Positions 1 to 12,478 of a DNA stretch of 64,000 nt are shown piece by piece. Numbering within the stretch: position 1 is the stretch's first letter; each line of letters begins with the position of its first letter. Position numbers and translations under genes: made by a program. The stretch comes from Ficedula albicollis (lineage: Eukaryota > Chordata > Aves > Passeriformes > Muscicapidae): assembly GCF_000247815.1 (NCBI RefSeq), contig NC_021674.1, positions 75,713,059-75,777,058 on the forward strand, in the 5' to 3' direction. A model generated the notes under the pieces. That model made no database searches, was not told the DNA's origin, and worked only from the letters and a program-made list of their open reading frames with translations.

Positions 1-2758
1 GGACATTCATGGAGTGCCTGGAAGGTAATCAATCTGGCAATTGATAATGGCTTTAATGCCTGCATTAGCTACCCCTACCTAATAAAATTCTTACACACAG
101 GGGGATGGTGGAGGCCAGTACCCCAAACCCTTGACTATTTATTTGAGAAGGTACCTCTTGAAAGGACACACCCAGCAATGCTACAGCAGTGGCAAATGTG
201 GTTCTTGCCAGAGTATTTGGACTCCCAGTTAACCAGCAGTATAAGTGGATAACTGTGCTCAGAGAATATTTCTTCACAACTCTCAAAGAATACTTTCGAG
301 TTACAGAGATCAAAAGAGCTGCACGAGCCAAGTGTTATTGGTGTATTATATTGAGATCAGGTATAAATAAAAGAAGAAAAAGGAGAATAGCAAAGTCAAA
401 TTGTTTTCCTCTGTCATTCTTTTCTTTTAATCAATATTTGTTTTAAAAGTAAGAGAGTTCTACAGGGCTCTGGTTAAATAAGAACCTTTCTGTAATTATA
501 AATGTACACATGTAAGAGTCCTTTTAAAGGAAAATAATAGCCTACTGGGTATTTGGGAGAGAGGGCTTGTTCTCTTACAAATTTCCACAGTGCTCTGGGA
601 GTTAGTCCTCAGAGGATTCATAGTGCTGGTGGGCTCCCACTTTAAAGAACTTCAGATTGCTGAGGGTGGTGTTTCCCCTTTGAAGACTGTTACATTTTTT
701 AACAGATCCTCCTTTGAAGATATTCATATCTGTGGGGTTCTCCAAAAGAGTTGGGGGAAAAGTCCCCTGTTGATGCTATTTACCAGGTTAGAATTTCAAA
801 CTTGGGAAAAATAGCTGATCCCTGAGAGGAGGATGCTCTTTTTGAAGCAGTTCAGATGGTTTCAGCAGGCTTTGCTTCTGAAGTTCTTATCGCTAGAAGG
901 TGTCTGACTTTAAAACTTTATAGTACACAGTGTCACAGCAATACTATGGAAAAAGTAGCATTCATTTTTTTAAGGAAATATGAAATACACTGCTAAGAAA
1001 AACTTTTTAAAGGCACACAACCTCTTTGCTTGTTTGGTAAATGCCTAATTTGTGCTAAGTGTGAGGACTGTGCTCTCTCTACTACAATAATGTCAGCAGA
1101 AAGGTTCTTAGCATGCAAAGTCTCTGATGGATAACATTTGACAACTTAAAAAAAATCTTCTCTTTGAAACAAAGTGTGTTGATGATTGTCTGGTTCATAT
1201 TATCCTGGCAACACAAGTAGTCATTTGGCAGAAGCAACATGTAGAGATTAACATTGTTAAGGTACTCCTCATAAGAACTTTCCTGGAAATATATTTTAAA
1301 ACATATACCATACCAAGAGAGAGTTTATAATAGGTAACAGAACAGTGAGGAAGCACAATTTAAAATTTTTAAATGGAAGGAAGGTATACTAGATGACAAA
1401 AATATTTTTAAAAAAATGTATATATGTTTTGCAAGGCTTTTTGTAATGCATCATAAAAATGCTTTGTCCTCCATGGTGTTTCAAAGTTAACAAAATTCAA
1501 AATAAAAAGCTAGCTCTACTGAGCTATTCTTCACCAAGGCTGTCATAGCTGAAGACAGTATTTCTACTGAGATTTCTAATATCATGTTGCAGTACAACTG
1601 AAGCTGGATTAAACAGAGGTAAAGGACAAATTGATGCAAAGAAAAAGTAAGCTCTTGGCTCTTAGAGGAAGGAGAGCAGAGCCCAACAGTGATAGTTGTT
1701 CCTTCAGAAGATAAGGATTTAATGCCTGGAGCTCCTGTGCATTTTCCCAAGAAGGTTCCAGAGGAAAAAGCTGAGAAAAATAATACAAAACATTTTCCTA
1801 GCATAAAGTGTGGCTTTAGCTCCTCAGAAGCACATAGATTATAAAGAAACTTCTTAAGATCTCACCTGAATCTACTTCACAGCCAAGCTCATTGACCATT
1901 CAACGATGAAGAGCTGTGTTGCTCCTCTGAGAACTTGCACCTAGGATTCCAAGGAGTTTACTGGTATGAAAGGAAATTTAAACAAATATCCCTGTTTTAT
2001 CTAACTAAGGGCAAGGTTTTGTAGGAATGTTCTCATGTGTCCACTGCCATCATTGCCTCCTGTCAAATGTAAAGTCATGAAGGTGCAGGCACACACATGC
2101 AGAAAGAACACTTGAACAACACAATCCAACAGCAGCAAATGCTGACTTCTTAGTGTTTTGACAACTATAAGCTTATGTAGACATACAGATGATACTCTAG
2201 TGTGGTATTTGTGGTTAGAAAAGAATGATTTCTTGCCCTGAAATTAAAGAAAAGAGAGGAGAAAAGATTTGTAAATGGTTTCCCAAGTTAACCTTGTATA
2301 TTTGTCTTCTTTTTAAAAAGGTGTTGAGCAAATAATGTTAGCTGGTGAACACACACAGAAAAGCCAAAATGAAAAAAAAAGAAACCAGCAACAGCATAGT
2401 ATATACTGATTAATGGATGCTATAGATATCTTACTGCTCTGTCTGCTTGGTTAGCTTTGTTTCAAATCTGATACAGATCTCATACTGCACAGCCGATCCT
2501 GAAATAGTCCGTGTTCCTTTAAATTCAGGCAATGCATCACTTTCTATTACCCTGTGTCACATCAGTCTATGACTGTAAAGGATGAGTTATGTGGACATGA
2601 ACCAGCATGAGGGCCCAGTTCAGACAAATCTTTCATGAGAAAGTCAAATGTTCAAACAGACAAATTCTTTCTTTTTATTACAGCCCACATTGTTTATGTA
2701 GAAAAATTTAGAAAGGAAATTACTTTCTGCCTTAGATGCTACAGTCGGCTATGGGTTC
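1..2758. other. AT-rich non-coding stretch, nothing recognised
   Basis: No reading frame here is longer than chance predicts for AT-rich DNA, and I recognise no repeat family. A strong donor-like site exists on the minus strand near 1865, but all three frames upstream of it carry stops, so I do not call an exon. Confidence 0.6.
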
Positions 2759-3174
<416 letters not shown>

Positions 3175-4156
3175 TTCCAGTAGCCATTACTGTTACATAG
3201 CATCCAGCTTCCACTGGAAAAGAGAAGCCATTTACCAAATATTCTTTAGTTCTTAGTTCAAGCCTCTGAAATAGATGATGGTAGATTTGTAGAATTACCT
3301 CCTTGGCATGGAAGAGGTTTATTGCCATTAATACCAACATCCCTCAGCATTTTTCTTGTGGTACAAAGAGGCACTAAAATGAGAGTGCTGACGAGGTTCA
3401 GTGGAAAAGAATCTCTCAGGCTGTGGTCCACAATAATCTTTTGTGCTAGACCAGTGTGCAGTTAAACCTAAACTTCCTTAGCATCAGTGTAAACTTGTGT
3501 TTAGGTTTAGGTTTTAGGCTACAGCACATCAGCCAGGTTTCCAGAAAAAGAAAACGACACAGACAGACCAGCAGGATGGAGCCAAATGTCTTCAGCTCTG
3601 TACCCAGATTGCAAGCAAGTTAAATACATTACAGACCATAATGTAAAGTCTAGAAGACTTTCCAGGTTCTAATCATCAAGCACAAGAATTACATTCGGCT
3701 GTCATCCTTAACTACTGCATTTATTGATGTTATGCCTTCAGAAATGGAATTTTGGGCCCCATGAAAAAGCACTCAGAAAGAGTAAGGGAACATAAATTTG
3801 CTAATTATGAAGTATGAGTAGAATAATCACTCTTCTAGGAAATGGTTGATTTCAAAAAGACCAGCAAAACTATAGCAAACCTGCAGCAAACCCTACAGCA
3901 AACTCACACACATATCTCAGAGGAGAAAAAGTGAGAGGAAGAAAAGCAAAAACACCCCAGAGGGGAACAGTAAGGGTGGCTCCCCAGGAGCCCTACTTCC
4001 CCACAGCCCAGCTGAACGTGCAAAATGCATCCAAGATGCCAACACTGTTTTTTCCAGCAGTCTTTCCCAGTTTGCTTTCTCATCTTGCCATACATTCGAT
4101 TTTCCGCTGATGTTTCATGTGAGGAGAGCCCAACTGCTTTTCCTGCAGCATAAGCC

Positions 4157-6126
4157 CAGCATGGGAACCACACCCAAACTGTTCACAAGGCAAAAGTGTT
4201 TTGGGGGCCTGTGCTGACCACCACTGTGTTACACACACTGCAAGAAAAACTGCAGCCTGTCAGTCATAAAACTGCAAGGCTGAATTCTCTAATGCTCACA
4301 AAACACCTTCCACAGAGCAGAAATCCACGGGATGCAAATAGCAAAAAAAGTTGTACTACTAGCCTCAAAAACAAGTCACCTGCACACACAATGAGCACAC
4401 ACACTTCTGTGGTGTCATAAACATACTTTTACTTAGCAAAAAGGATGCAATTTGCCCTTGGTTTCATAGGCAAAATTAAAATAAAGCCACTGAAGGACAC
4501 TCTTCCAGAATTTCTGTGTCTTGCAAGAGAGATGAGGATAATGAATGTCAGCTAAACCAGAATTAATGAATTTTGGCTGAGTTTAACTGCACTGCCAGCC
4601 TTTCTGAAGAGGTTCTTCTGTTTAAAAGTGGAATTTTGGACTAAATTTCAATGCCAATGTTTACAAACTGGAGAAAAAATGGAAACATTCTCAAAAACTC
4701 TTTCTCCTCTCATATAATAGCAAAATAAACAGTGATTGGAGCACTAAAAACCTGTGACTTTTTTTTCTGATACTTTGCTTCATTTCAGTTTCACTCACTG
4801 CAAGGAGATTCTACTTAATGTTTCCTAGTAAATACATGTGAGTGTGTCCAGTTCTGCTGATTGTCATAATTCTGATAAAATATTTCATACCTTATTTACA
4901 AGCCCATATTTACTGCCCCAGGGATAATGAGATACAGACAGCAGCAGTGTTATTGGTAGGCTGGAGGGTACTGAGGAATCCAGGTAAGTGCTGCTTTGTG
5001 GCTAACTTTATGTTCTGAAAAAAAACCAAGTAGATGGTAGCTAAGTGGTCACATGGCAGCATTATGGGGTAAAAGGCACTTTTGTTAATTTCTTACATTT
5101 TTATCTGAAGCTGTCTTGCTCCTGAGGAAAAAAACACCACCAGCATGGGAACCACACCCAAACTGTTCACAAGGCAAAAGTGTTTTGGGGGCCTGTGCTG
5201 ACCACCACTGTGTTACACACACTGCAAGAAAAACTGCAGCCTGTCAGTCATAAAACTGCAAGGCTGAATTCTCTAATGCTCACAAAACACCTTCCACAGA
5301 GCAGAAATCCACGGGATGCAAATAGCAAAAAAAGTTGTACTACTAGCCTCAAAAACAAGTCACCTGCACACACAATGAGCACACACACTTCTGTGGTGTC
5401 ATAAACATACTTTTACTTAGCAAAAAGGATGCAATTTGCCCTTGGTTTCATAGGCAAAATTAAAATAAAGCCACTGAAGGACACTCTTCCAGAATTTCTG
5501 TGTCTTGCAAGAGAGATGAGGATAATGAATGTCAGCTAAACCAGAATTAATGAATTTTGGCTGAGTTTAACTGCACTGCCAGCCTTTCTGAAGAGGTTCT
5601 TCTGTTTAAAAGTGGAATTTTGGACTAAATTTCAATGCCAATGTTTACAAACTGGAGAAAAAATGGAAACATTCTCAAAAACTCTTTCTCCTCTCATATA
5701 ATAGCAAAATAAACAGTGATTGGAGCACTAAAAACCTGTGACTCTTTTTTTTCTGATACTTTGCTTCATTTCAGTTTCACTCACTGCAAGGAGATTCTAC
5801 TTAATGTTTCCTAGTAAATACATGTGAGTGTGTCCAGTTCTGCTGATTGTCATAATTCTGATAAAATATTTCATACCTTATTTACAAGCCCATATTTACT
5901 GCCCCAGGGATAATGAGATACAGACAGCAGCAGTGTTATTGGTAGGCTGGAGGGTACTGAGGAATCCAGGTAAGTGCTGCTTTGTGGCTAACTTTATGTT
6001 CTGAAAAAAAACCAAGTAGATGGTAGCTAAGTGGTCACATGGCAGCATTATGGGGTAAAAGGCACTTTTGTTAATTTCTTACATTTTTATCTGAAGCTGT
6101 CTTGCTCCTGAGGAAAAAAACACCAC
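4157..6126. repeat. Two-copy tandem duplication, unit about 985 bp
   Basis: Unit 1 is 4157-5140 and unit 2 is 5141-6126. They read as identical apart from a 2-base length change in a T-rich stretch (near 4759 in unit 1, near 5743 in unit 2, where CTTTT replaces TTTT). The copies are head to tail with no spacer, and there is little microhomology at the junction. Near identity means either a very recent duplication or the two haplotypes assembled in series. A 74-codon chance frame is carried by both copies. Each copy also carries a 25-bp segment with strong splice-like borders on the minus strand (5097-5121 and 6083-6107). Confidence 0.95.
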
Positions 6127-6325
6127 ATATGAGAGAAATAGGAAGCTTTTGAATATAAACTAAAACTGAAACAATAGCACTACAGAGGATGTAAATCCTC
6201 AGTCCAGTTCTATAACATAGAGCCAACAAACTTGTGAACTCATTCTGCTCTTGTGCCACCCCTCCCTTAACCAGGCAAATAGTAATGAACACTTTTGTGG
6301 CATTTACCACTACCAAACACCTTAC

Positions 6326-6430
6326 ATAACTTGCCACCTCTCCAAACTCAGCTGCCTCCTAATGGGAGGCTGGATCCATAAGACATCCTCCTCAACAGAC
6401 CTTGCTTCTTTATGGCAGCTTGAGAGCCCA
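6326..6430 (-). CDS. Candidate internal exon, product unknown
   Basis: Read on the minus strand, 105 bases lie between a CAG acceptor after a C-rich tract (CACCCACCCCTGGCAG) and a strong donor, TTAT followed by GTAAGG. One frame is open throughout, with 34 complete codons; the exon starts with one leftover base and ends with two (phase 2 to 2). The peptide is charged and soluble, including EARSVEEDVLWIQPP and RRQLSLERWQV. A second frame from the same acceptor also stays open until a stop 25 codons in, so the frame is not certain. I do not recognise the protein. It could be a chance pairing of splice-like sites. Confidence 0.3.
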
Positions 6431-6499
6431 CTGCCAGGGGTGGGTGTTTTGCTCAAACAAATGTCAGACTGCATCTGGTGGGGTGGCAATAGCTTCACA

Positions 6500-8483
6500 A
6501 GCATTTATCTGCCTTTCATTACTTTGTATCACACTCTCCAATTCTATTTACATTAGTTTTTATTTAAGATGAAATAAGGCTTCATTGATGCATCTTAACT
6601 GCGTTACTCAACACCCACCAACTCACTGACAATTGCACATCAATACATTTTAGTTAAGCATCTGTTTCCTCATTTGCTCCCTTGTCAAATTTGCAATTTA
6701 TGTCTGCATAACTTTTCACTCTGTAGCTGCGCTCTGCATGAAACAGGTAGAGAATGCACAGCAAAACTCTACGCTTGCTCTTCAGAGCAAATATGTTCTG
6801 CAAGTTCATGCTGTGAAGATCTGAAAAGTTCTTTCGGGTTACACATAGGTGTGAAAACTGTTGTGATAATCTGTTGAAGCCATAGCCTCAGCTAGGTAAC
6901 AATTAAATAATTTTTAAAAAAAATTAAAAATAATAAAATGAAGGCCTTGTATTCAGATAGGAGAGTTTCATATCAGAAAAGAAGGTTGCTGTTTTAAAAG
7001 AGAAATAGAGAAGACAGAATTTCATAAGTTCTTTATTGTGAAGATATTTAATTGTGTGATATTTAATTGTTAAAACATCTTTCCTTTGTATCCCCCCCAA
7101 CTCCCTTGCTTCCGCTTCCCCCTTCCCAGAAGAAATCAGGCTTTTCCCCAAGTTTATATCAAACAAAAAAATATATTTTCTTGTAGCAGCTGAAAAGCTT
7201 ACTATCCAAATCCTGAATACTTTATAGAAAATAAAATTATATTTATTTTTAAGTGCATTCTACCTTCAACACAACTGCATCCTCACAACAAATCTCCTGC
7301 GTTGTCCTGACATAGTTACTGCAAAGGTTTTTCCTCTGCTGTCCCAAGGGCCCAATTGATTTATCTGCCAGAAGCCCAAAGCCCCAAAATAAGATCGCTT
7401 TGAGTTTACAGAGGTCATTTTTCATTGTCTAAATAAAAATTTCTAAACAAAAATCTCTCATCCTGTTAACCGCAGGGTCCTTATCTCCCCAGAGGCTACA
7501 GAAACCTGAGAGAAGCCATTTCAATTCTTTTATGAAGAAAGATAAAAGCAAGTTTTCGATTAGAAAGCCAAGGAAAGGCTTCTTATTAAATGGTGGTAAC
7601 AGTAACTAGTCGAAAAGGCAAAACCGTTCAAGGAAAGGGGGAAAGAGGGAAATCATTATGCATGAAGCAAACACTATACACGAGGCTGCCAAGGCAATCT
7701 GAGGCAGTGACATTCGGCAAGGGAAGGGAAGTTCAGAAGCCTTTGTAACTAGTTATAGTTCATTCCCATCTATTTAAAAAGAACTGTTTTATCAGGCATG
7801 TTTTCTTAATTGTGTGTCCATAGCTTTATCCACCCATATTACCTGTGTGTTGGAGCAATTATGTATTCAGACCCACTTTCTCTTGATCTGTCATCATTCA
7901 AAGCACTTACGCAGCACTGACTGGGTTTTGAGATGGCATGTGATTCCAGCCCTGGAATAATAGATTCTGCAATGCTAAGCTAAAAGTGAAATTATTGAAA
8001 GTTACTTCATATTCAAAGTTATGATAAAGTGAGATAAACAGAGACATTAATGGTGATGCACTGGGAAATGATGCAGACCTCTGAAAGGAAAAGATTTCTG
8101 CTGTTTGGAAAAATTCTCAGCGTATATGACTGAAGTATCCTATTAGCGTTTTCCTTTCTCCTTCCTACATAACAGAAGAAGAGAAATTAACAACATTTAG
8201 AACACTAGGTAATTTTTCAGGATGCCAGCTCTAAATATCTAACCTACAATTTAAAATGCCAAGTTGAAAAACCCACCTGTAATTCCTTATGCGGAAAAAA
8301 CTCAGGGAAGATTTTGAGAGCTCTTTACCCTTAATGAAGACAGGCATTCAGAACTCTGAGCATTAAAGATTTTTCTCCTGCACTAAGTTATATTCCTAAA
8401 TGTCTAGGTGAAATCACCCCATAAATGAGGGTGATAGAGTCACATCCATCTGTGGCAGTGCAAAAATCCACACTTGGATTTAC
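6500..8483. other. Non-coding stretch, nothing recognised
   Basis: AT-rich sequence with short chance frames only. I see no repeat family or RNA gene. Confidence 0.5.
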
Positions 8484-8573
8484 CTGTGGTTGCCACTACT
8501 AAAACATACCGGCCAACACTGTCTGTGGTCATGGCATACTGACAGACAGCAGGTTTTCTTAATCTCTTATATC
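8484..8573 (-). CDS. Candidate 90-bp internal exon, product unknown
   Basis: On the minus strand the segment follows TTTCCAAATTGCCTTCAG (acceptor) and is followed by GTAAAT (donor after ACAG). It is exactly 90 bases and phase 1 on both sides, with 29 complete codons and no stop. The peptide (YKRLRKPAVCQYAMTT, then DSVGRYVLVVATT) has the alternating hydrophobic look of a beta strand after a turn. That is only a qualitative impression and no family is named from it. It lies about 10 kb downstream of the better-supported exon at 18.5-18.8 kb on the same strand. Its phases do not join directly to the neighbouring candidates, so other exons would be needed. Confidence 0.38.
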
Positions 8574-8599
8574 CTGAAGGCAATTTGGAAAACTTTGGT

Positions 8600-9190
8600 G
8601 AATCTACCCACCCCTCTCCATTTTTTTCCAGTACATCCTTGAACATGATGCCTTTTTTAAAATGGTTAGTATATCCTTACGTATCCAAGATGAAACAGTG
8701 CTTCCCTGGCCTGACACATAATTCAACAGAACCAAAAGAGAGTTATATTTCCCTATTTCCCCACTTCCTTCCCCTGCATATCTATGATAACAGGTAATTT
8801 CTCTGCCCCAAGTTTATATTTGCAACTGAATTTATGCTCTTTAATGAAGTAGAAGAAAAATTTCGTTTATCCAATTCAAATCAATAAGAAAATTTTATGT
8901 TTCTAAAGGCAGCACATCTCTTCTACTTCAGTGAGGTCAGGATTCTACCTCTAACGTGTAGCTTTGTGATGTTAATAACTCCAGCAGACACAATTTAATT
9001 TATGCAGCCATCTTTTTTACCTGTATCTTACTTTTATGTATTTCTACACTTACAATAGAGATATCTATCTCTAATTTTTTTTGAAAAAAGCTACGAAAAT
9101 TAGATTCCAACTAAACCACAATTTGCTATGCTTACTTCATTACTTTTCATATTTAAATGTATCATCTTTGCAAGCAACAGTCGTACTGTT
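8600..9190. other. Non-coding stretch, nothing recognised
   Basis: Short chance frames only. A near-palindromic AGAGATATCTATCTCT occurs around 9058-9073, but it is short and in AT-rich sequence. Confidence 0.45.
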
Positions 9191-9199
9191 CAACAAAGT

Positions 9200-9268
9200 C
9201 TTGATCTAACCCCTAGTGCAGTCAGTGGCCCCCTCCAAACTCTGACTGCAGCAGGAGCTGGATCAGGC
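9200..9268. repeat. Hairpin-forming remnant of an old amniote repeat
   Basis: The left arm (9200-9225, starting CTTGATCTAACCCCTAGTGC) and right arm (9242-9268, ending GGAGCTGGATCAGGC) are imperfect inverted copies. The inner 11 bases TGCAGTCAG-type match best, and both outer ends carry the GATC core. The 16-base spacer is C-rich. The sequence resembles, from memory, the repeat in turtle and crocodile genomes that starts CCTGATCCAAAGCCCATTGA and ends GGATCAGGCC. Its class (MITE-like or LINE tail) is uncertain. Confidence 0.5.
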
Positions 9269-9299
9269 CTTAAATATCAGGCTTCTTAAGATGCCTCTT

Positions 9300-12200
9300 T
9301 CTCACGTATTCATCTAGTTGTTGAACTAGGCATAGCAGAGAAATGCATGACTGTTTCAGGTAATGCAGGTTTCTTGTAGAGTAGAGTTCACAAATTTGAT
9401 TTTCTGGGGGCAAAATATGCTCTTTCCCAAATGTGCCTTGTTGCAAGAATATTTTTTTAAATATTACCTTTTATAATTATAATAATTATTATTATTACTT
9501 AAAAGCTCTCTGAATACCTTGTACACCTTGTGTATGTTTGGAATCTAAAACGTTAAGGTGATTTTATGTGTCCAAATTGACCAAGCATTATGAGGGGAAT
9601 TAAAGTTTTGAAATGCTTGCCTTTCATTTTAGGCCTTGAGACAGTTTTCTCCTTATCAAGGAAAGAGTTAGAGAAGAGAGAAGCTGATCACACAAAAATT
9701 AGAAACGGCATATAAAAGTCCCTTTCGTCTAAATAAGACATGGTGAGATCTGATTTTTGGGAGTCAAGGATGAGTAAATAGAAAATAAGGTCCACATTTA
9801 TCATAGTAAGGACAATTAGCCACCAGAACAGCAGAAAACACTGCCAAAAATGATGTCAAGATTGGTCACCTCTCTGAAAGTTACAGCCCTTTCTTTGCAG
9901 TTACTGAATGTGAGGCAAGGATTAATACCAGCATGTCCTACAGCCTCTGCTAAATAGGAGGTCTGACACGAGAAACCAACAACCCCTTCTGGCCTTAAAA
10001 TGCTTCAAATCCATGAAACCCAGGAACACTTTCTGCTGGAGCACATTTGCTACAACTGCTGTGATTCACCCTCCTTGCTACTCTCTGGGGCTCCCTGCCA
10101 AACACAAGAAAATAAGGTTTTAAGCCCAGAAGGATTTTTACAGTAATACAAGATATTGATCCCTGTGTTGTTTTCAGCAGCAGCTTGTTTTTCTGTCCAG
10201 GTTCCTTAGAATCCCAGTGTGCCCAGCAGGTTAAAGCTGAGTAACTGTAAGATGCTAGGAAAACATGACACATGCTTTACTAAACAGAATTATGTTATCC
10301 AGGGACAGCAAGAATGACATTGGCATAGATTCAAGCCAGTGTTTATGTTCATCAAAATCTGGTTGTATACTGAAATTCCAGTGATAGCTTACAGTCAGCA
10401 GCACCATGCTAATTTAGGTTAGTGAGGATTGGGCCATCCTCAAAAGGCCACAAAATGAGTGGAAGATAGGACTGATGCTTGGGAAGCTGCACAAACACAA
10501 TAAGCCGTGTATCAATAAATGCAACAGGCTGAAATCTTACTGCTTAGAAAACAGAGCAAATCTCAGCTCCATCATTTTGACAGAAAATGCTATGCTCTGT
10601 TCTTTCCTTGGGCCTGAGTAAAAATTCAAGACTGGATAGAAGAATTGATTCTTCTCACTGCTTCAAGATGCCTATTGGTCTTTTAGCCATCAAACTGATG
10701 CCCAGGAATAACATAGCTCTTTGCATCAATGAAATTTCTATCACCTATTAGCAATGACAGCATCAGAGTGCTTTTAGAGAGTTTTTAAAATCACTTGCAG
10801 GAATTTTTGCCTGATTTTTTTTTTCTTTTGAGTGCAGGTCCATTTGTTCCATCAAAATAAAAATTTCCTGAGCATCAGGAAAGAGATTATTTAGAGCTGT
10901 GAAATTTAGTCCAGAGTCTCTGCAGGTGTGGCCAATACAAAATCATTAAATGCTACTTTACTTTTAAACAAACCATGGCTCTGATGCACCTTTGTTACTG
11001 TCATTGAGAAACACAATGTGAGTAATTTCGTAACTGCGCTGTTCTCAGCTGATTCTGTTGATCTGTGCTTTTTCCCTGGAAAGACTATGCAACTGTTGTC
11101 ATATATTTTTTCCTAGAGCTGTAACCATTCAATAGAACTCCAGAAGTTCATCCTCTAAGAGAAAAACACTGTATTCATTACAAGACCAAACAAAGACTGT
11201 AGAGGCTGGTCTGTATCTGTTCTTGCCTTCCTTGTGCTGAAAAAAAACCCTTGAATTTTCCACTTTTCATATTTTAGAAAAGTCTATACCATGAATCTTT
11301 AATGTTCTATTGAGTTACAGCCTTTAAACAGTCAAAATGGAAAGCTGGGGGAGGAGGGGATTTTTATTTGTCACGCAAAAGGAACAAGGGTGATGCATGT
11401 CCCCTGACATGCTGGTACTGTCTTCTTAATTTCCTTTCTGAGATGTTTGACCATCACTTGCTCACATGTCCAGGGTAAACATGCACCAGGCTTAGGGTAA
11501 GAGAGGAGTTTCCTCTCTGGTGAGTTCAGCAGCACTTCAGCAGGAGTCTGGAGTCTTTTTCTCTGCAGAAAGGGCCACAGAGCATAGCCAGGGTCATCTG
11601 GACAAACCTTTCCTAATCCATTTCCACTCACAACACAGTCGTCAGGTGCTGCTAGAATCCTGATATCTCCCCCTCTTGCTAGAGGAAACAACTGTTGTGT
11701 CCCATGACAAATTAACCTAACCAAAGTCCCTGGGTTCAGGATAATGTTTCACTGGTACAACAGATGCAGCTTGTGGTTTAGAGGATATCAAATGAGATAA
11801 CTTGAATGTCCTCTGAAGCTATGCAACTTGTTGGCATTTAAAAATCATAGGCATATTAACAAACATCTGTTACTCTACACATCATAACATTTATTGTAAC
11901 ATACCCTACAATATGCTGCACCATGTTAGTGATAATAATAACTATGATAATTACACATACAAAAAAGGATGTGCAACTCAAAAGCATTAAGTAGAACCAA
12001 AATATAAATCTCTCTGACAGAGTTCTCATTTATAATGTAAAACCTTACATGAAAGAAAAACACAAACAGCACAAGACATCTGAATTGCAGCTCCAATTGA
12101 GATCCAAACAAACTAAAGTTAGGTGTAAGGGCAATGTGTACCCAGGGACATAAATAAATAAAAGGAAGCAAGAAAATAGCCTCTTTTTACATCCAGACAG

Positions 12201-12447
12201 TCCGGAGAATAATAATGTGCTAGTTTTTCAAATCCAAGTACCTATTGAAGATTGTAATGATTTCAGTCTAAAAAGCAATGCTGGAAAGCCTCTTCAGAGA
12301 TTGCAAGCTCCCACTGTGCAGAAACATTGTGTCACTGCACACGGGTGTAATGGAGACAGACAAAAGAAGTAGTTCAAGGAAAGACGTGGGGAAGCACTGG
12401 ATGATGTACTTTCCCATAAAACCTAGTTACAGTTTTATCAGTGACAA

Positions 12448-12478
<31 letters not shown>

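Noticed and set aside
1865..1960. Possible exon before a strong minus-strand donor (GATTCAG then GTGAGATC)
   Set aside because: All three frames upstream contain stops; at most it is a non-coding transcript.
4094..4142. 49-bp minus-strand segment with acceptor ATGCTGCAG and donor GTATGG
   Set aside because: Too short and with a modest donor; mentioned only in relation to the 6.1-kb segment.
4196..5404. Two identical 74-codon plus-strand frames
   Set aside because: Identity comes from the tandem duplication of the whole region, not from selection on a gene.
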